From assembly GCA_022376515.1 (NCBI GenBank), contig WTXI01000012.1:496001-560000 (forward strand): DNA of 64,000 nt, written 5' to 3'. Shown piece by piece: positions 49,070 to 60,348 of this stretch (the stretch's first letter is position 1; each line of letters begins with the position of its first letter). The translations under genes and the position numbers were made by a program. The DNA comes from Lactifluus volemus. Its lineage: Eukaryota; Basidiomycota; Agaricomycetes; Russulales; Russulaceae. The notes beneath the pieces were generated by a model. The model saw nothing but the letters and a program-made list of their open reading frames with translations. It was not told where the DNA came from and did no database searches.

Positions 49070-51520
49070 ATCACGTCCGATTAGGCACGTTCCATGCACC
49101 AGTCACAGAAGTTTGCAACAGCAGCTGCCGCCACCACCAGTGAGAGTCGGGGAAGGGGAGGGACGAGGTGGACGGATGAGGTGTACTGGGAGGACGAGCG
49201 GGATGGATAGGACTGGGGGGACGGGCGAAACCGCTGGAGGGACTGCCGAGGGGATCCTGGGGGGAACCATTTGGGGAGACCACCGGGGTCTCTGTCCATT
49301 CCGCCTTCGTGAATGATCTAGATCTGAGGAGTTACTAGGAATGGAACGCCGTCTACCTGGACTGGATTGGTCAGGGGAAGGGTCACTTATTGATTATCAC
49401 AATGTATTCAACAACACAGACGCACGACAGGCTCGCATGGTCATTTTCATCGTCGCGGACGTTGAGGGAGGGGGAGAGAAATGCAGACGAGAGGACTCCT
49501 TCTGGGGGTATTATTCAGTGTCTGAACTACGCGGGGGTAAGCCACCCCATTATCTCGCAGTGTCTGGAACATTGGTCCCATCTGCGCGTGATGCGACGTT
49601 ATTAAGTCCATGGCGACGGTGTGAGGAGCCTGTTTGTCTAATAACACCTCCTGAGGCAGGGCCATCAGTAAACGACTCGGGCGACGCCGTATGATGTTGG
49701 TTTGGCTGTTGAAAACGGGAAGTGCTTCTGTCAATTCGAGGCGGTGCGGATGATTGCTGGTGCGGAGCGAATTCTGGAGCGAATTCTGCTGTCACCGCAA
49801 CACGCTCAGGCACAGGGCATGATCCACGTGACTTCTCCGCAGTTGTCACTTGAGCCAAGTCTCCTTTCAGGTTCACCTGGAGGTGTATCCTTCGTCTGAC
49901 GCATACTACCGGACGTTTTCTTTATCGCGGCTGGTGGTGGGGATGGCGGCAACGAAGACGTGGACGAAGCTCCTCCCCATGGTAAATGTGACGAAGATGA
50001 CCCCGCAAGGGACACGGAAGGACCCCGATCATCCACTCGAGATTTTGCATGTACTTCATGATGTGAGTCCTTGTGTGCATCGTGAGATCCGCCTCCGCGG
50101 CTTCTGGATGAATTGAATACCATCACCAGTCTTTCGCGATGTCCGCACAGGTTGTATGTTCTGAGGAGAAACTGTTGGGGGATTCTTTTCGCCCAATAGC
50201 GAGGTTGTAGACCGCGATATGAAGCCTGGACTCTCACGTTGCGTCGTACCGGGGACATTTGGTGTGAGTTTACTGTGTGACTTGGACACGGGTATGGCAC
50301 GCGCTGCTTGGGTCAGCACCGATGGGAGGCTGTTGAAGATGGCTCCCGTTAAGAATCACAAACGAAGACAATGTCTTAGAAGGCGAGCGTACGACTTCGG
50401 TTGTCTCTCTTGGAATCCCACCTCTGTTGTTCACAGCCTCCAGCTCATCCACTACCCTCTGCGCCCTCTGGCCTGGTTGACTCCAAATGGCTCGGTTCAG
50501 ACCTGCTTGTTGGGATACTCGAATCCGCAGTAGTGCTGGGTGCTGGGCGACTGGAAGGTTTTCTAGACAGACTTGACGACGACAACGAATGGGTATGTTC
50601 TATGCGATCTTGATGCACGTACAACTTTCCATGGGTGTCTGAGACTTCTCTCTTGAAATTCCCATGCTCGATGAGGGCTCCTTTTTTGCAACGGGATCAC
50701 CTGTTCCTTGACGCACCCCAGAAGAATGGGGAGGCGGAGGTGGCGGCAAGGGTTCACCAAGGTTGATGCCATGTCCTTGGGCGGGTACCGCTGCTGGTAA
50801 TGTTGGCTGTAGTCTTCGATTTCGCATGCTTAGACCACTATCTGAGGCTTACGATGGGATCAATAACGAAGAAAAATGACAGATTTAGACGTGAACACAC
50901 CCTCCATCCGTGAGCTACTACTCATCATGTCCAAGGGCTTATTTAGCGGGGAGCCAAGCAGTGTGGGAGTGAGGGCGTTTGCATCAGTTTTGTTCAAAGG
51001 TTGCTCGGGTGGAGGAGACATTGCCTTAGTAGGAGGGGTAACGCTTCGGCTGTCGTCGTCGTCGTAGATGCCACCTCCTTGCCGTCCACCGTCTCGAACT
51101 TTTCCACCATCCCCTGAGCCGTCTGGTCTCACTGACCCCAAACGACGACTAGGTTCAGTCCTGCTCGTGGGGATACTCGAGTATGCAGTACTGTTAGGAG
51201 GGTGGTGAGTGGAAGGTCGTTTAGACAGACTTGGCGAGGACGACGGCTGGATATTTTCTATGAGATCGAGAGGAGATTTTATGCGCGTACGACTGTCCGT
51301 GGCTGTCTGGGACATCCCTCTTGAGATGCCCATGCTTGAGGGTCTGTTTTGGAAACAGAGTCAATTTCACCTCGACGCATCGCTGAAGATGGGAGAGGCG
51401 GCGGCGGGTCACGAACGTCGATACCATGTCCCTCGGTCGACTCCGCCGGTGACGAAATGGCTTCTAGTCTTCGAACCTGCGTGCTTGAATTACTCTTTAA
51501 GACTTACGTGCACATACCTT
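49070..51520 (-). pseudogene. Ser/Pro-rich family copy B, frame-broken
   Basis: Body modules of the same family: 51333-50860 (PPTKAMSPPPEQPLNKTDAN...), an intron beginning GTGTGTTCACGTC, then 50827-50620, 50533-49806 in shifted frames, and 49876-49550. Compared with copy C the long exon is broken by frameshifts near 50620 and 50100, and no intact head exon was found; the matching head lies as a relic at about 52.1-53.1 kb. It is collinear with copy D at 61.5-64.0 kb. It may be a pseudogene, or a gene whose exons are split by introns not recognised here. Confidence 0.5.
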
Positions 51521-51544
51521 CCCTTCCGTGTGGTTTTATCAAGT

Positions 51545-51815
51545 ACTACCTCCTTGCATCGCGGTAAAGGCTTTGCCAGCTGGAAATTGTGCGCAGCGAT
51601 GACGGGCTACGAATGCTCGCGTCGAGTCGACCTCCGAAACAAGATACAGTGGGACTGGAATTTGAAGAAGGAATAAACTACTCATGTTCAGAGAGAGGGA
51701 CAGGCAAGTTTTTCATCTACACGATCTTTGAACATGAAAGAACAAGGCGCATACTGAGATGCTGAGATTTCGGCACCTGTCATAGGATATCAGATGCTTT
51801 GTACAAGAGGTTGTA
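51545..51815 (-). pseudogene. Truncated copy of the 38.4-kb hypothetical gene
   Basis: Matches 39035-39305 (end of intron and 5' part of exon 2). An extra A in the run before CTTGCCTGTCC shifts the frame relative to the original, and the copy ends abruptly at the junction with copy B sequence. Confidence 0.7.
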
Positions 51816-52109
51816 TACGTATCTATCAAAATTTGATTAGGGGAAACGGAACCGTGGCTAACCTGGAATGGGCCGTTCCGACTTCCGAGCTCCGAGCCTT
51901 AGCGGGGCCGTGCCACGACGGGGAACCCAAATATGGCAACTAGCCCCGTTGTCGAATTGTAATCACCATGTGATCACCATGACACCATGACGGCTTGTCG
52001 CCCTTCTCGACATGCCGTTCTCATGTTATCCACTTCATTTATCCGCTACGAATGCTGTACCAGTTTAGACGACAAAGAAGATGCATTGAAACCCAGTAGT
52101 TTCTCTAGA

Positions 52110-53170
52110 ATCTAGCCAACGTATTTTCCGTATTCAAAGGGGGCGCAAGGAAACTGTTCATATAATGACACCTCCCAGGAGACTTGAGGGTTTTGTAGAA
52201 GCACTGGCACTGGCAAACGACTCGAAGGTATGTGTTGTATTAGTGGCGAAAAGCGGGAAATGCGTCTATCAATGTTGAGGCGATGGGGACGGTTGGTGAT
52301 GCGGGGAAGAGCTTTGCAATAACGAGGGCAGCCAAAAGTCGTAGGCTGACTCAGAGGCTGTGCCATCCGAGTAGGCGTCGATTTAGGTGTCTTCCTGCTG
52401 AGCACATCTCAATGGAACTTGTCTTTATTGCTACTGGTGTTACAGGTGATGGCAACGAAGGCGCAGATGATGGCAAAGGTAGCGACTTTGTGGTGTGGAT
52501 CTCCTGAGCATGGAGAGATCCAGATGACTCAAAGATCCATCATTGCCGATCCTTCGTGACGCCCGCGTAAGACGTTCTTTCTGAGAAGAAACGGGGATAG
52601 TTAGGGGTTCAGCTCGTTCAATGAAGCATCGGACAGCAATATCAGAGACAGGTAGGGTAAGCACTGTATGGTTTCGTGGATCATCAGCGCCAGTGAGAAG
52701 CTGCAGCAGACAGCTCTGGGTGAGAATCACAAGCAAGGGTGTTAATAGACACGTTTGACTCACCTGTGCGCAGCTCGATGCTGTGCCTCGACCTCTGTAT
52801 CGAGTTCACCAGTACGAGCTGCCTTTCGGGGACGGCCTGAGGCTGGGGGCAGATTGGGCCGCTATGTGCTCGGATAGTTCCCTTGGTCCACGATGGTTAA
52901 ACGACAGCTACCACAGAGGTAACACCTGCAGTATCCTCAAGGCGCTCACTCAAAGTCTCCTTTCTAGCCTCGCTGCATGATAAATTGTAGTTTGCCATGT
53001 GGTTCCACCATGTGCTTGTTTGAGATTGGATCGATCATCCCATCAGAGTTCTGGCGTACATTCACGGGTTGCCATGGGGCTGCGAAATAAAGTTAGATGA
53101 GGTATCATCGGAACGAAATGTTGAATTTGGAGGAGTATGAAGGGTGCGGTCTCCTGGCTTACTATTAAAG
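52110..53170 (-). pseudogene. Decayed 5' region of a Ser/Pro-rich family gene (unit 2)
   Basis: Counterpart of 40.1-41.3 kb, with the same loss of the MDIPI start and additional deletions (for example the shortened stretch after 52240). It lies upstream of copy B on the minus strand and may once have been its 5' end. Confidence 0.5.
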
Positions 53171-54062
53171 GTATCCATGGGAAAGAGTGATGGCCACAGT
53201 TAGACTTGGTGAATGGGTTCACTAGAACATGCAAAGGGTTAAGGTAGCACCGACGGACCACGCTAATTACTCGTGGCCTGTGAGCACTGTCCCATGATGT
53301 TGACGACAGTACGCTCCCTAAACTCAAGCCTCCCCTGACGAAACACGGGAATATGACGTGATATTCTGCATCACAAGTTCCTAAATTAGATTGGCATGAT
53401 TTGAACAGGTTGTGTGGCGCAGCATTATACCCTGGCCCAGGTTCAGAACGCTCGGACGTGGTCATCGAGCACGACGATCAGATGTATAGGAGAGCACTGA
53501 AAACGCATGTTCTTAGATTGGCATGATTTGAACAGGTTGTGCGGTGCGGCATTATACCCTAACCCCAGGTTCAGAAGGCTCGGACGTGATCGCATGATCG
53601 CGCGATCATCGAGCACGACAATCGGATGTATAGGAGAGCACTGAAAACGCATGTTCCACGGTATGTTGTTAGCCACCACAGTGAAGGGGAGATTTCACGT
53701 CGTACCCTGATTCCCTCCCTCGCATAGAGCATATCGCGTTGGCCTGGCTCGTTTCTCGGAAAGCTTTGATGAAAACCGTGCCGTAAACTATCTAAACCGG
53801 AAAGCACTCCACGACTGAACAGCATGGCGCCTCGGAATGCTACCTATATTTGAGAGAACTTGAACCCATTCCTCAGAAATCATTATCTCTTCATTCGACC
53901 CGGGCAACGGGTCAGACTAGGGCAGGGCGAAGGCGAACTCGTTGCCGAATAATGCCACTGCTTCGATTTGGTCATTCTAAGAGGTCCAACTGTACGCCAT
54001 TCTCTATCGTCCAGTTTTGTTCCATCTCATGCACTACTGTACTAGCCGATTCGGACCTCCGG

Positions 54063-54950
54063 ATGTCTTTCCCTCCACGTACAGCGAATGGCTCCGCTGC
54101 CGCCGACTTTGCATTGTTCATGCATCCCTCCACACCTTGGGACACCGAGTGGTATGCCTCCGACCTGATCCCACCACACCTAAAGGGATCCTCGGACATA
54201 CGCCTCTCGGGTGCCGTGGTCTCCTTGCCAGTGGTCGGTATCAAAATTGCGCGTGCGGTAATCCTTTTCGCAGACCTTAGCATGTGCTGGTACTCTGTGA
54301 CATATGGATATGGAAGCGTCGAGCGCTGGGCGCGCTTTCGGCCATGCCCCAAGCCCATGTCTGGCGCTGAACTGCAACGAGCGGCGGAGACCCACGGTGC
54401 AGCGGTTGCGGCATTTGCCAAAAATGCCGCGGCATCCGGCCAGCCTGTGGACAGCGGCGAGTGTTGGGATATCGCGTGCGAGGGGCTCAAATCTGCCGCC
54501 TCTCGTTCCGGGCCTGATAACGCCCCGGTTCTGAGCACCTCCCGCGCACACGGGCATTTGATCTTCTGCGGAAAACCCGGGATGGGTAAATGGCGTGGTG
54601 GGGATAACCGGCTCCGCGCCGGCGACATTGTAGAGTGGCGTTCGGCGCGCATTGGCAAGGCACAGAAGGGTGCCTACACTATCCTGGGCGACCCTGATCA
54701 CACTGCTGTACTCGTTCAAGATACTGTCCCCCTCCGCGTCGCAGACGGAACAAGTATAAACCCTGCCGATGTTGGTGTTTTGACAGTCGTCGAGCAGACG
54801 CCGGGACAGACGCCCAAACAGAAGTCATATGACCTCGCAAAGCTACGGGAGGGAGAAGTCTGGGTTTACCGTCCGGTGTCGATGGTCAAGTATCTAGGTT
54901 CGATGTTGAGGCGCGATATTCCCCCCGGGCTTGAGACGCATGTTGTGTAG
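54063..54950 (+). CDS. Stand-alone BBC1/AIM3-like cysteine-proteinase-fold protein (unit 2)
   Basis: Paralogue of the gene at 42400, 295 codons, single exon. It keeps GECWDIA, GDIVEW, DHTAVLVQD, the VVEQTPG strand and GEVWVYRPVSM, while other positions vary widely (for example HGRNVAHFAEHAAE against HGAAVAAFAKNAAA). Indels between the copies preserve the frame. The C-terminus differs (ends THVV instead of the NPVTGSQ extension). The upstream TATA-like element and leader are conserved. Together this suggests both copies are translated and under selection, whereas the adjacent relics are not. Function is inferred only from the domain: a protease-fold or binding module in the cytoplasm. Confidence 0.6.
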   Translation: MSFPPRTANGSAAADFALFMHPSTPWDTEWYASDLIPPHLKGSSDIRLSGAVVSLPVVGIKIARAVILFADLSMCWYSVTYGYGSVERWARFRPCPKPMSGAELQRAAETHGAAVAAFAKNAAASGQPVDSGECWDIACEGLKSAASRSGPDNAPVLSTSRAHGHLIFCGKPGMGKWRGGDNRLRAGDIVEWRSARIGKAQKGAYTILGDPDHTAVLVQDTVPLRVADGTSINPADVGVLTVVEQTPGQTPKQKSYDLAKLREGEVWVYRPVSMVKYLGSMLRRDIPPGLETHVV

Positions 54951-55353
54951 GATCACGATCGATACATCTGTAGTAGCTATGTATGATTCCCCATGCCAGA
55001 GATAACCTCTTTTATATATATCCAGATGTTCCTGTGACACTAGGGAAATGCTGAAGCACCTTGCTTGCAGACACTGGAGGTTGCAAGTTACCTTGCTTGC
55101 AAGTTCTATGGTGGGCTACATTTGCCCGTGCCTTGCGGCCTGGTTAAGTATCCGTAGGCAGTAGGCGCCCATAATTCGCCACAGCCCAGGCAAGAACACC
55201 CCTGTCAACCGCGACAGCTCCCTAGGCACAGCCCAAGGCGGCGTGGCCATGTCTCGATTCCTCAAATCGGCTCACGCTTGTATGACCCTAAGTCTTCGGC
55301 CCCACAGTACAGACCCACAAACCCCAAGGTGGCCTTACCCCTGTCCAACACTA

Positions 55354-55355
55354 CT

Positions 55356-55413
<58 letters not shown>
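55354..55413. repeat. (CAA)n microsatellite
   Basis: About twenty consecutive CAA units. The corresponding place in unit 1 (45095-45125) has only a few CAA units. Confidence 0.9.
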
Positions 55414-55414
<1 letters not shown>

Positions 55415-55499
55415 AACCCTTGCAACAACTTCAACAACAAAAACTACAATATTACTCGCAACAACCCCAACAACCCTTGCAACAATCCTTGCAACAACT

Positions 55500-55715
55500 C
55501 CAACAACCCTTGCAACAACTCCAACAACCCTCGCAACAACCCTTGCAACATCTCCAACAACCCTCGCAACAACCCTTGCAACATCTCCAACAACCCTCGC
55601 AACAACCCTTGCAACATCTCCAACAACCCTCGCAACAACCCTTGCAACATCTCCAACAATCCTCGCAACAACCCTTGCAACATCTCCAACAATCCTCGCA
55701 ACAATCCTCGCAACT
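55500..55715. repeat. 33-bp minisatellite
   Basis: Tandem units with core CCTCGCAACAACCCTTGCAA followed by CATCTCCAACAAC, at least five near-identical copies plus degenerate ones on the left. As 33 is a multiple of three, all frames stay open. Not present in unit 1. Confidence 0.85.
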
Positions 55716-55814
55716 GCTACTACAATCCTTGCAATTATATGAGTCAGTGTGTCCCCCTGTGTCTGAGGCATTCAGAACGGAAGCAGCAACACAGAAGCAT
55801 GACGGTATGCATAC

Positions 55815-58800
55815 CTGAAGCCCTCTGGATAGCTTCTACTGTGTCTGCCATACCACCTTTACCACGTCCCGAGTGCTCAACCTCGACAGTAGCCCCCTGG
55901 CAAAGGGCCAGACACGGAATGAAGCAGGAACAACAACAACATGATGCCGATGATTCTTCCGGTGACCCCGTTGGTTTTCTCGGTGGTTCCGGTGGTCCCG
56001 ATGGCCCACCATCTTCTGGACGTCCAGAGCTAATTTGCGTTGCTGCCCTTGTGTCCCCCAAATCATGAGTTGACCCTAACCATGGAATCAGCGACACAGA
56101 AGCACGATGGGCTCGGTAAATGCATACCTGAAGACTGCATGCCGATTTCCGTAGTTGCGGAACGAGGCAAGCCCCGTCTGGACGACTCAGCCACATCTCT
56201 CGATCCTCCACCTTCTTGCGGCCTCGGAGTGGTCAACCGCATTGGCGCTGTTCGAGGGGGCTCAGTGTCTATGATTGTATTGCGTCCCGCGGTTACCGGA
56301 CGTATCTCTCTTGGCATGTTGTTTCCTCCTTGCTGTCCACCGCCTCCAGCTTGTCCCTCACTTCCATCACTCCCCACAGCATCTGGCCTCATCGACTCCA
56401 AATGACTGGGTCCAGTCCTGCTTCTATCTTCTATGCGAACTGGCGGCGAAGGTGTCTGAGAACTCTCTCTTACGCTCGATGAAGGCTCTCCGCTGGCCAC
56501 AGGGTCGCCCCGCGCTGCAAAAGAACGGGAAGACGGGTCACCTGTTCTATCTACGCGTGACGCATCATTATCGGATCCGTGGCGGGGGTGTGAAGAGCCC
56601 GTTCGTCTAATGGCACCTCCTGAGAGGCTTACGGGGATTGTAGAGGCAGTGCCACTGACAAACGACTCAGATGCTGAATGGTGCTGAATTGGCGGGAGAA
56701 AATGAGAAGCGCTTCTGTCGATTCGAGGCGGTGCGGATGATTGCTGGTGCGAAGCGGGTTCTGCCGCTGTAGCCGCAACACGCTCAGGCACGGCAGTCGG
56801 AAGATCCACGTGACTTCTCCCGTAGTTGGCACTTGAGCTAAGTCTCTTTTCAGGTTCACCTGGAGGTGTATCCTTCGTCTGACCCACACTACTAGAAGTT
56901 TTCTTTATCGCTGCTGGTAGTGGGGATGGCGGCAACGAAGACGTGGATGGAGCTCCTTCCCAAGGTAAATGTGACGAAGATGACCGCGCAAGGGACTGGA
57001 CGGAAGGACCCCGATCATCCATTCGAGATTTTGCATGTACTTCACGATGTGGGTCCTTATGTGCACCGGAAGAACCAGATCTACTCGCCTCCGCGGCTTC
57101 TGTATGACTTGAGGAACCATCACCAGTCTTTCGCGATGACCGCACAGGTTGTATGTTCTGAGGAGAAACTGGGATAGTTGGGGGATTCATTTCGTCCAAT
57201 AGCATAGTTGTAGACCGCGATATGAAGCCCGGACTCTCATGTTGCGTCGTACCGGGGACATTTGGTGTGAGTTTACTGTGTGACTTGGACACGGGTACGG
57301 CACGCGCTGCTTGGGTTCGTGGACCGTCAGCACCGATGGGAGGCTGTGGAAGATGGCTCCCGTTAAGAATCACAAACGAAGACAATGTCTTAGGAGGCGA
57401 GCGTACGACTTCGGTTGTCTCTCTTGGAATCCCACCTCTCTGCTGTTCACCGCCTCCAGATCGTCCACTACCCCCTGCGCCCTCTGGTCTAGTTGACTCC
57501 ATATGGCTCGGTTCAGACCTGCTTGTTGGGATACTCGAACCAGTAGTGCTGGGTGCTGGGCGAGTGGAAGGTTTTCTAGACAGACTTGACGACAACGAAT
57601 GGGTATGTTCTATGCGATCTTGAGGAGACTTTGTGCGCGCACGACTTTCCATGGGGGTCTGAGACTTCTCTCTTGAAATTCCCATGCTCGATAAGGGCTC
57701 CTTTTTTGCAACGGGATCACCTGTTCCTTGGCGCACCTCAGAAGAATGAGGAGGCGGAGCCGGCGGCAAGGGTTCACCAAGGTTGACGTCATGTCCCTGA
57801 GCGGGTACCGCTGCTGGTAATGTTGGCTGTAGTCCCCGATCCTGCATGCTTAAACCACTATCTGAGGCTTACGATTGGATCAATAACGGAGAAAAATGAC
57901 AGATTTAGACGTGAACACACCCTCCTTCCGTGGGCTACTCATCATATCCAAGGGCTTATTTAGCGGGGAGCCGAGAAGCGTAGGAGGGAGAGCGCTTGCA
58001 TCAGGTTTGTTCAAAGGTTGCTCGGGTGGAGGAGACAATGCCTTAGTAGGAGGGGTTAACGCGTCAGCTGTCGTTTTTGGGATGCCACCTCCTTGCTGTC
58101 CACTGTCTCGAGCTTTTCCGCCATGTGCCTCGGCGGACTCGGCGACTGACGAAGGGGGTTCTGGTGTTCGAACCTGCACGCTTGAGCGACTATCTGAGAC
58201 TTACAAGCGGATCGGCGAATCAGCGACAGAGAAAAATGGCAGATTTTAGACATACCCATACCCTCCTTCCGCGTTGTTCTATCACCATATATGGCAGGCA
58301 TATCACGGCTTTTTTTTGCTGGTGAATCAAGTAGTAAAGCAGGGCCCGACAAAGCTTTGCTGGAAAGTTGATCGGGTAGAGAAGACAACGCCTTAGTAGG
58401 AGCCAGGTGTATGGCTTCAGTTGTCTTTCTTGAGATGCCGCCTCCCTGCCGTCCACCGTCTCCAGGTTGTCCACCACCTGCGCCCTCTGGCCTCGTTGAC
58501 TCCGAATGACCGGGCTCAGTCCGGCTTTTTGTTTGGGTATCCGAGTATGAAACACTGTCGGCGTGTGTGTGTGCTTGTCCGGACGGGCTTTGTGAGGATG
58601 ATGAATGGCTTTGTTCTTTGCGATCTGAAGGAGATTTCGTGCGCGTACGACCATCAATGGGCTTCTGAGACATCTCCCTTGAAATGACCGTGCTTGATGA
58701 TTGCTCTCTTTTCGCAGAACGGTCACCTTGACCCTGACGTACTGCTAAAGAATGGGATTGCGGCAGCGGGTCACGAAGGTTGTCGCCATGTCTCTCGGTG

Positions 58801-60348
58801 GGCTGCGAAGTGGGTTTTGGACTTCGATCCTGCGTGGTTGAGCTACTATGTGCTAACGAGGAAATCAGAGACAGCGCAAATCACAGAAGGACGTACACAC
58901 ACCTTCTTTAGGTGTCGTTCCGTCACTGGCGCTGTCCGTCGTTTCCCCCTTTTTTTTCGCCAGTGTATCATGTGGGGCAGAAAGGAAAGGTATTTCAGCA
59001 CTGGCACTAGGGTCGACCAAAGCCTTGTTTGAAGGTTGGTCACGCGGAGAAGACAATGCCTTAGCAGGAGGCGGGGGTAAGCCACCCCATGATCTTGCAG
59101 TGTCTGGAGCACTAGCGCCATCTGCGCGTGATGCGTTGTTATCAGATCCATGGCGAGGGTGGGAGGAGCCTGTTCGTCTAATGACACCTCCTGGGAGACT
59201 TGAGGGGGTTGGAGAGGCAGTGCCACTAGCATACGACTCGGGCGACACGGTATCACGTTGGTTTGGCTGCTGAAAACGGGAAGTGCTTCTGTCAATTCGA
59301 GGCGGTGCGGATGATTGCTGGTTCGGAGCCGGTTCTACTGTCACCGCAACTCGCTCAGGCACGGCATCAGGGGCAGTCGGAAGATCCACGTGACTTCGCC
59401 CGTAGGTGGCACGTGAGCCAAGTCTCCTTTCAGGTTCACCTGGAGATGTATCCTTCGTTTGACGCATACCACTGGAAGCTTTCTTTATCGCTGCTGGGGG
59501 TGGGGGTGATGGCAACGAAGGCGTGGATGGAGTTCCCCATGGTAAATGTGATGAAGATGACCCCGCAAGGGACTGGACGGAAGAACCACGATCCTCCGTT
59601 CGAGATTTTGCATGTACTTCACGATGTGGGTCCTTGTGTGCATCGGAAGAACCAGATCTACTCGCATCCGCGGCTTCTGGATGACTTGAGGAACCATCAC
59701 CGCCAGTCTTTCGCGGTGTCCGCACAAGCTGTATGTTCTGAGGAGAAACGGGGATAGGTGGGGGATTCTTCTCGTCCAATAGCGAGGTCGTAGACCGTGA
59801 TATGGAGCCTGGACTCTCACGTTGCGTCGTACCGGGGATGTTTGCTCTGAGTCTACTGTATGACTTGGAGACGGGTATGGCACGCGCTGCTTGGGTTCGT
59901 GGATCGTCAGCATCAGTGGAAGGCTGCGGAAGATGACACCTGTTAGAATCACAAGCACAGGGATTTATTATGCGCGAGGACTCACCTGTGCAGGTCGATT
60001 CTGTGCATCGACTTTCGCATCGAGTTCGATGGTATCTCCACGCCGAGCTGTTGGCCGAAGGTGGCCTGAGGCCACTGCTGGGGCAGTAGTAGATTTGCTA
60101 CGTGCAGGAGTCGATTCCCTGACCTGCGATTCTTCGATGAAACCTGCCGCGGAGCTAACACCTGTAGTACCCTCAAGGCGTTCACTCAAAGGCACCCTTC
60201 TAGCCTCGACCCTCGCATGAAGTTCACTTTGCCTCGCGGCTTCATCATTTGCCTGTTGAGATCCCAGATCCACCATTCCGTCGTCATTCTGGCGTAGATT
60301 CGGAAGAGTTTGTCGGGCTTCCTTGTCCGGAATAATGGGGATATCCAT
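55815..60348 (-). CDS. Ser/Pro-rich modular protein, family copy C (longest, best preserved)
   Basis: No known family. Exons: head 60348-59986 (MDIPIIPDKEARQ...), exon 2 59923 to about 58903, a region of 1-2 exons at about 58850-58270 and 58200-57925, a large exon 57847-56128 (573 codons open), and 56075-55815. The head-exon 2 splice (intron end CCGCAG) joins PAQ to PSTDADDPR in frame. Donors are GTGAGT, GTGTGT and GTATGC; intron bodies repeat between positions, for example TGCTTCTGTGTTG. Composition is Ser, Pro, Gly, Arg with no hydrophobic segments: probably an intrinsically disordered protein of about 1,200-1,300 residues. Internal blocks recur (SMGISREKSQTPMES, PPTKALSPPPEQPLNKPD). Function unknown; it shares its neighbourhood with the domain gene at 54063. 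Confidence 0.6.

Larger units (their letters stand above)
39035..51544. repeat. Tandem duplication, unit 1 (about 12.5 kb)
   Basis: Unit 1 and unit 2 are collinear. Matching landmarks are: 39040-39305 with 51545-51815; 39790-41530 with 51850-53530; the BBC1/AIM3-like gene 42400-43305 with 54063-54950; the downstream segment 43311-43435 with 54958-55090; the Ser/Pro-rich block 45170-48150 with 55760-61070; and 49050-51373 with 61545-64000. Differences include insertions, indels and many substitutions. Confidence 0.8.
54951..55814. other. Spacer with satellite DNA, no gene recognised
   Basis: 54958-55090 matches the 3' flank of the unit-1 gene. The rest holds the CAA microsatellite and the 33-bp minisatellite described separately. 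A 169-codon minus frame across them is an artefact of repeat period. Confidence 0.5.

Noticed and set aside
55500..55715. Regularly spaced repeats resembling a CRISPR array
   Set aside because: There are no unique spacers; it is a contiguous 33-bp minisatellite in a eukaryotic genome.
55262..55771. 169-codon minus frame and several plus frames rich in Val/Ala/Arg or Gln/Leu
   Set aside because: They arise because the CAA and 33-bp repeats have periods divisible by three; no splice link to a gene could be shown.
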